A stretch of DNA of 64,000 bases from Rhodospirillaceae bacterium. Lineage in GTDB: Bacteria; Pseudomonadota; Alphaproteobacteria; Dongiales; Dongiaceae. Of the stretch, positions 62,508-64,000 are shown piece after piece (within the stretch, counting starts at the first letter, position 1; every line of letters begins with the position of its first letter). A program made the translations under genes and the position numbers. The stretch spans positions 62,001 to 126,000 of the forward strand of contig SSEL01000013.1 of the NCBI GenBank assembly GCA_008012315.1, read 5' to 3'. The notes below the pieces were generated by a model. It made no database searches and was not told the DNA's origin. It saw nothing but the letters and a program-made list of their open reading frames with translations.

Positions 62508-63773
62508 TTACTTCCATGCCGGCAGCGGATAGGTCAGCGCTGCACCGGCGCCGCCTTCATGTCCCACCGCGACGGTCTTGCCGCCCTGGATCTGGACCAG
62601 CACCGGTTCCGGCTGGATGTTGTCGTGGAAATGATCGCCATCCTTCTCGAACTTGATCGGTCCATAGAAGGTATGAAGGTCCGTTTCGGCGATGGCGTCC
62701 TTCAACGCCACGCGATCCTCCGGCGAAAGCGCCGGCTTCTTGCCCAGCCGCTTGACGGCATCGCCGAAGACGAGGCCGCTGACCGCACAGCCGGCTTCCG
62801 TGTAATCGGGCTCGTGGCCGAATTTCTTCTGCACCATGTCGGCGAAGTCCTTGGCGGTGCCGAAAAGATCGTCCTTGTAGGGCACCGTCGGCAGCCAGAC
62901 GACGACGCCGCAGGTGCCGTCTGCATCTGCGGTCAGAGCCTGGGCGAAGGCGGGATCGGTGACGCCGTAATGCATGATCAGGGCTTTCGGCCGGAAGTTC
63001 AGCGATTTCGAAGTCTTGACCACGTTGATCAGCGGCTCCTCATGTCCGCCCACCGCGACCATATCGGGCTTGAGTGCCGCGATCTTGGAGATGACGGGGG
63101 TGAGATCGCCTTCGGCCGGCACAAGCTCATAGGCCACGAGGTCAAGCCCAGCGGCCTTGGCGCCGTCACGGAAACCTTCGCCGGTCTCCTTCGAGAAGGG
63201 TTCGTTGACGCCGATCACCGCGACGGTCTTAGGGGCCGGGCTGGCCGCCTTGGCCAGCACGGCGAGCGATTTACCGGCCGTGATGTCGACGGCGGGGATG
63301 ATGCCGAAATTGAACTCGGGCTTTGCCTTCCACACATTGGGCGATTCCGCCGAGCCGGAGATCATCGGCACCTGGTATTTCTGGCAGATCGGCTGCACGG
63401 CAATGGTGGAGCCGCTGGTATAGGGCCCGAACAGGACATCGACCTCATTTTGCACGATCAGCCGTTCAGCCGCATCGGCGCCGGTCGCCGGATTGCTTTG
63501 GTCGTCGCCGTAGAACATCTCCACCTTGAAGCGGTCGCCGCCAACCTCAACCCCGCCCTTGGCGTTGATGACATCGGCCCACATGTCATAACCGCGCTTG
63601 GTCAAGTTGCCGCCAAGAATATTCTCGCCCGACAGCGAGGTGATGACGCCTGCCTTGAAAGTCGGCGCATCCGCACGTGCCGTTCGAACGAAAGGCATCC
63701 CCAAGGCACCTGTTGCCACTGCAGCACCTTCAAGGAAACGGCGCCGTGAAACACCCCTGCTGTTGGTGGACAT
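62508..63773 (-). CDS. Branched-chain amino acid/amide-type ABC substrate-binding protein (LivK)
   Basis: Periplasmic binding protein of 421 aa. The N-terminus SRRRFLEGAAVATGALG is a twin-arginine-type signal, cleaved near ARAD. The Peripla_BP_6 fold is visible from FKAGVITSLSGENILGG, with FGPYTSGSTIAVQPICQKYQVPMISGSAE and GFRDGAKAAGLDLVAYE. Ligands of this family include branched-chain amino acids, amides, urea and aromatic acids. First gene of the liv-type operon, separated from livH by a repeat-rich 300-bp gap. The 227 bp from here to the window end show no gene. Confidence 0.9.
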   Translation of the reverse strand: MSTNSRGVSRRRFLEGAAVATGALGMPFVRTARADAPTFKAGVITSLSGENILGGNLTKRGYDMWADVINAKGGVEVGGDRFKVEMFYGDDQSNPATGADAAERLIVQNEVDVLFGPYTSGSTIAVQPICQKYQVPMISGSAESPNVWKAKPEFNFGIIPAVDITAGKSLAVLAKAASPAPKTVAVIGVNEPFSKETGEGFRDGAKAAGLDLVAYELVPAEGDLTPVISKIAALKPDMVAVGGHEEPLINVVKTSKSLNFRPKALIMHYGVTDPAFAQALTADADGTCGVVVWLPTVPYKDDLFGTAKDFADMVQKKFGHEPDYTEAGCAVSGLVFGDAVKRLGKKPALSPEDRVALKDAIAETDLHTFYGPIKFEKDGDHFHDNIQPEPVLVQIQGGKTVAVGHEGGAGAALTYPLPAWK

Positions 63774-64000
63774 GCTTCGAACTCCCCTTATCCATTATCA
63801 GATTGAGAACGGCTATTTTCTGTAATACCAGCACATGTCCCGGGGGCGGACAAGAATTACTTGGGGCGCACCAATTTTAAGTGGTGGCTTTCAATAATGG
63901 TTCGCCAAGTGGAAAAAAATCAGCACCGCGAAAGGTACTTTCGATACAAATGACGAGCTGTTCGCCAGTAAGCCTAGGTCAATGTTCTGAGATGTCGGCT

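Overview
The window is GC-rich, densely coded DNA with no rRNA, tRNA, CRISPR array, transposase or phage gene that I can see. Gene content points to a free-living, aerobic, heterotrophic alphaproteobacterium, most likely in or near the Rhodospirillales (inference). The grounds are a full Caulobacter-style Tad/Cpa pilus locus, the Entner-Doudoroff genes zwf-pgl-edd-eda, a bacterial leucyl-transferase (bpt), motAB, and many ABC/TRAP uptake systems for amines and amino acids.

Layout. 1-4060 (+): the end of a polyamine-type substrate-binding protein, a GMC oxidoreductase and an MHS-type MFS transporter. 4042-17774: the Tad/Flp pilus locus. Nine genes run leftwards from the Flp pilin (flp, cpaA, cpaB, cpaC, cpaD, cpaE, cpaF, tadB, tadC). 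tadD and two tadE-like minor pilin genes run rightwards, and a secretin-N protein and a VWA-domain TadG run leftwards. 17959-30197: an amine-catabolism island. Two covalent-FAD dimethylglycine/sarcosine dehydrogenase-like enzymes are each paired with a choline-kinase-like phosphotransferase. Between the pairs lie a glycine-betaine-type ABC transporter with a twin-domain permease and a DeoR-family regulator. 30468-35185 (+): the Entner-Doudoroff operon. 35488-37109 (+): an unknown protein and a PNPOx-like flavoprotein.

37189-44093 (-): a putrescine ABC transporter with two PotF-like binding proteins and an N-carbamoylputrescine amidase. 44246-48860 (-): a TRAP binding protein, bpt, an RDD membrane protein and motB-motA. 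48975-55483 (-): a tightly packed six-gene run made of cobalt-type nitrile hydratase alpha, beta and activator, a family III CoA-transferase, a penicillin-acylase-type Ntn hydrolase and threonine ammonia-lyase. 55721-58707 (+): an ornithine-decarboxylase-type enzyme and two alpha/beta hydrolases. 58860-63773 (-): a branched-chain/amide-type ABC operon (livK-H-M-G-F).

Two parts look least conventional. The first is the mirrored dehydrogenase/kinase island; two of its promoter regions carry related inverted repeats (half-site ATGT[T/G]GTTTT) that are candidate operators for its DeoR regulator. The second is the nitrile hydratase run, which ends in an Ntn amidohydrolase and a threonine deaminase instead of a classical amidase. 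In the noncoding DNA, the gap just after the binding-protein gene of three unrelated ABC operons holds a strong stem-loop without a U-tract. A 139-bp palindromic element with terminal inverted repeats lies between convergent genes, and its end supplies the stop codon of a hydrolase gene. All family calls come from reading motifs in the translations; no database search was possible.
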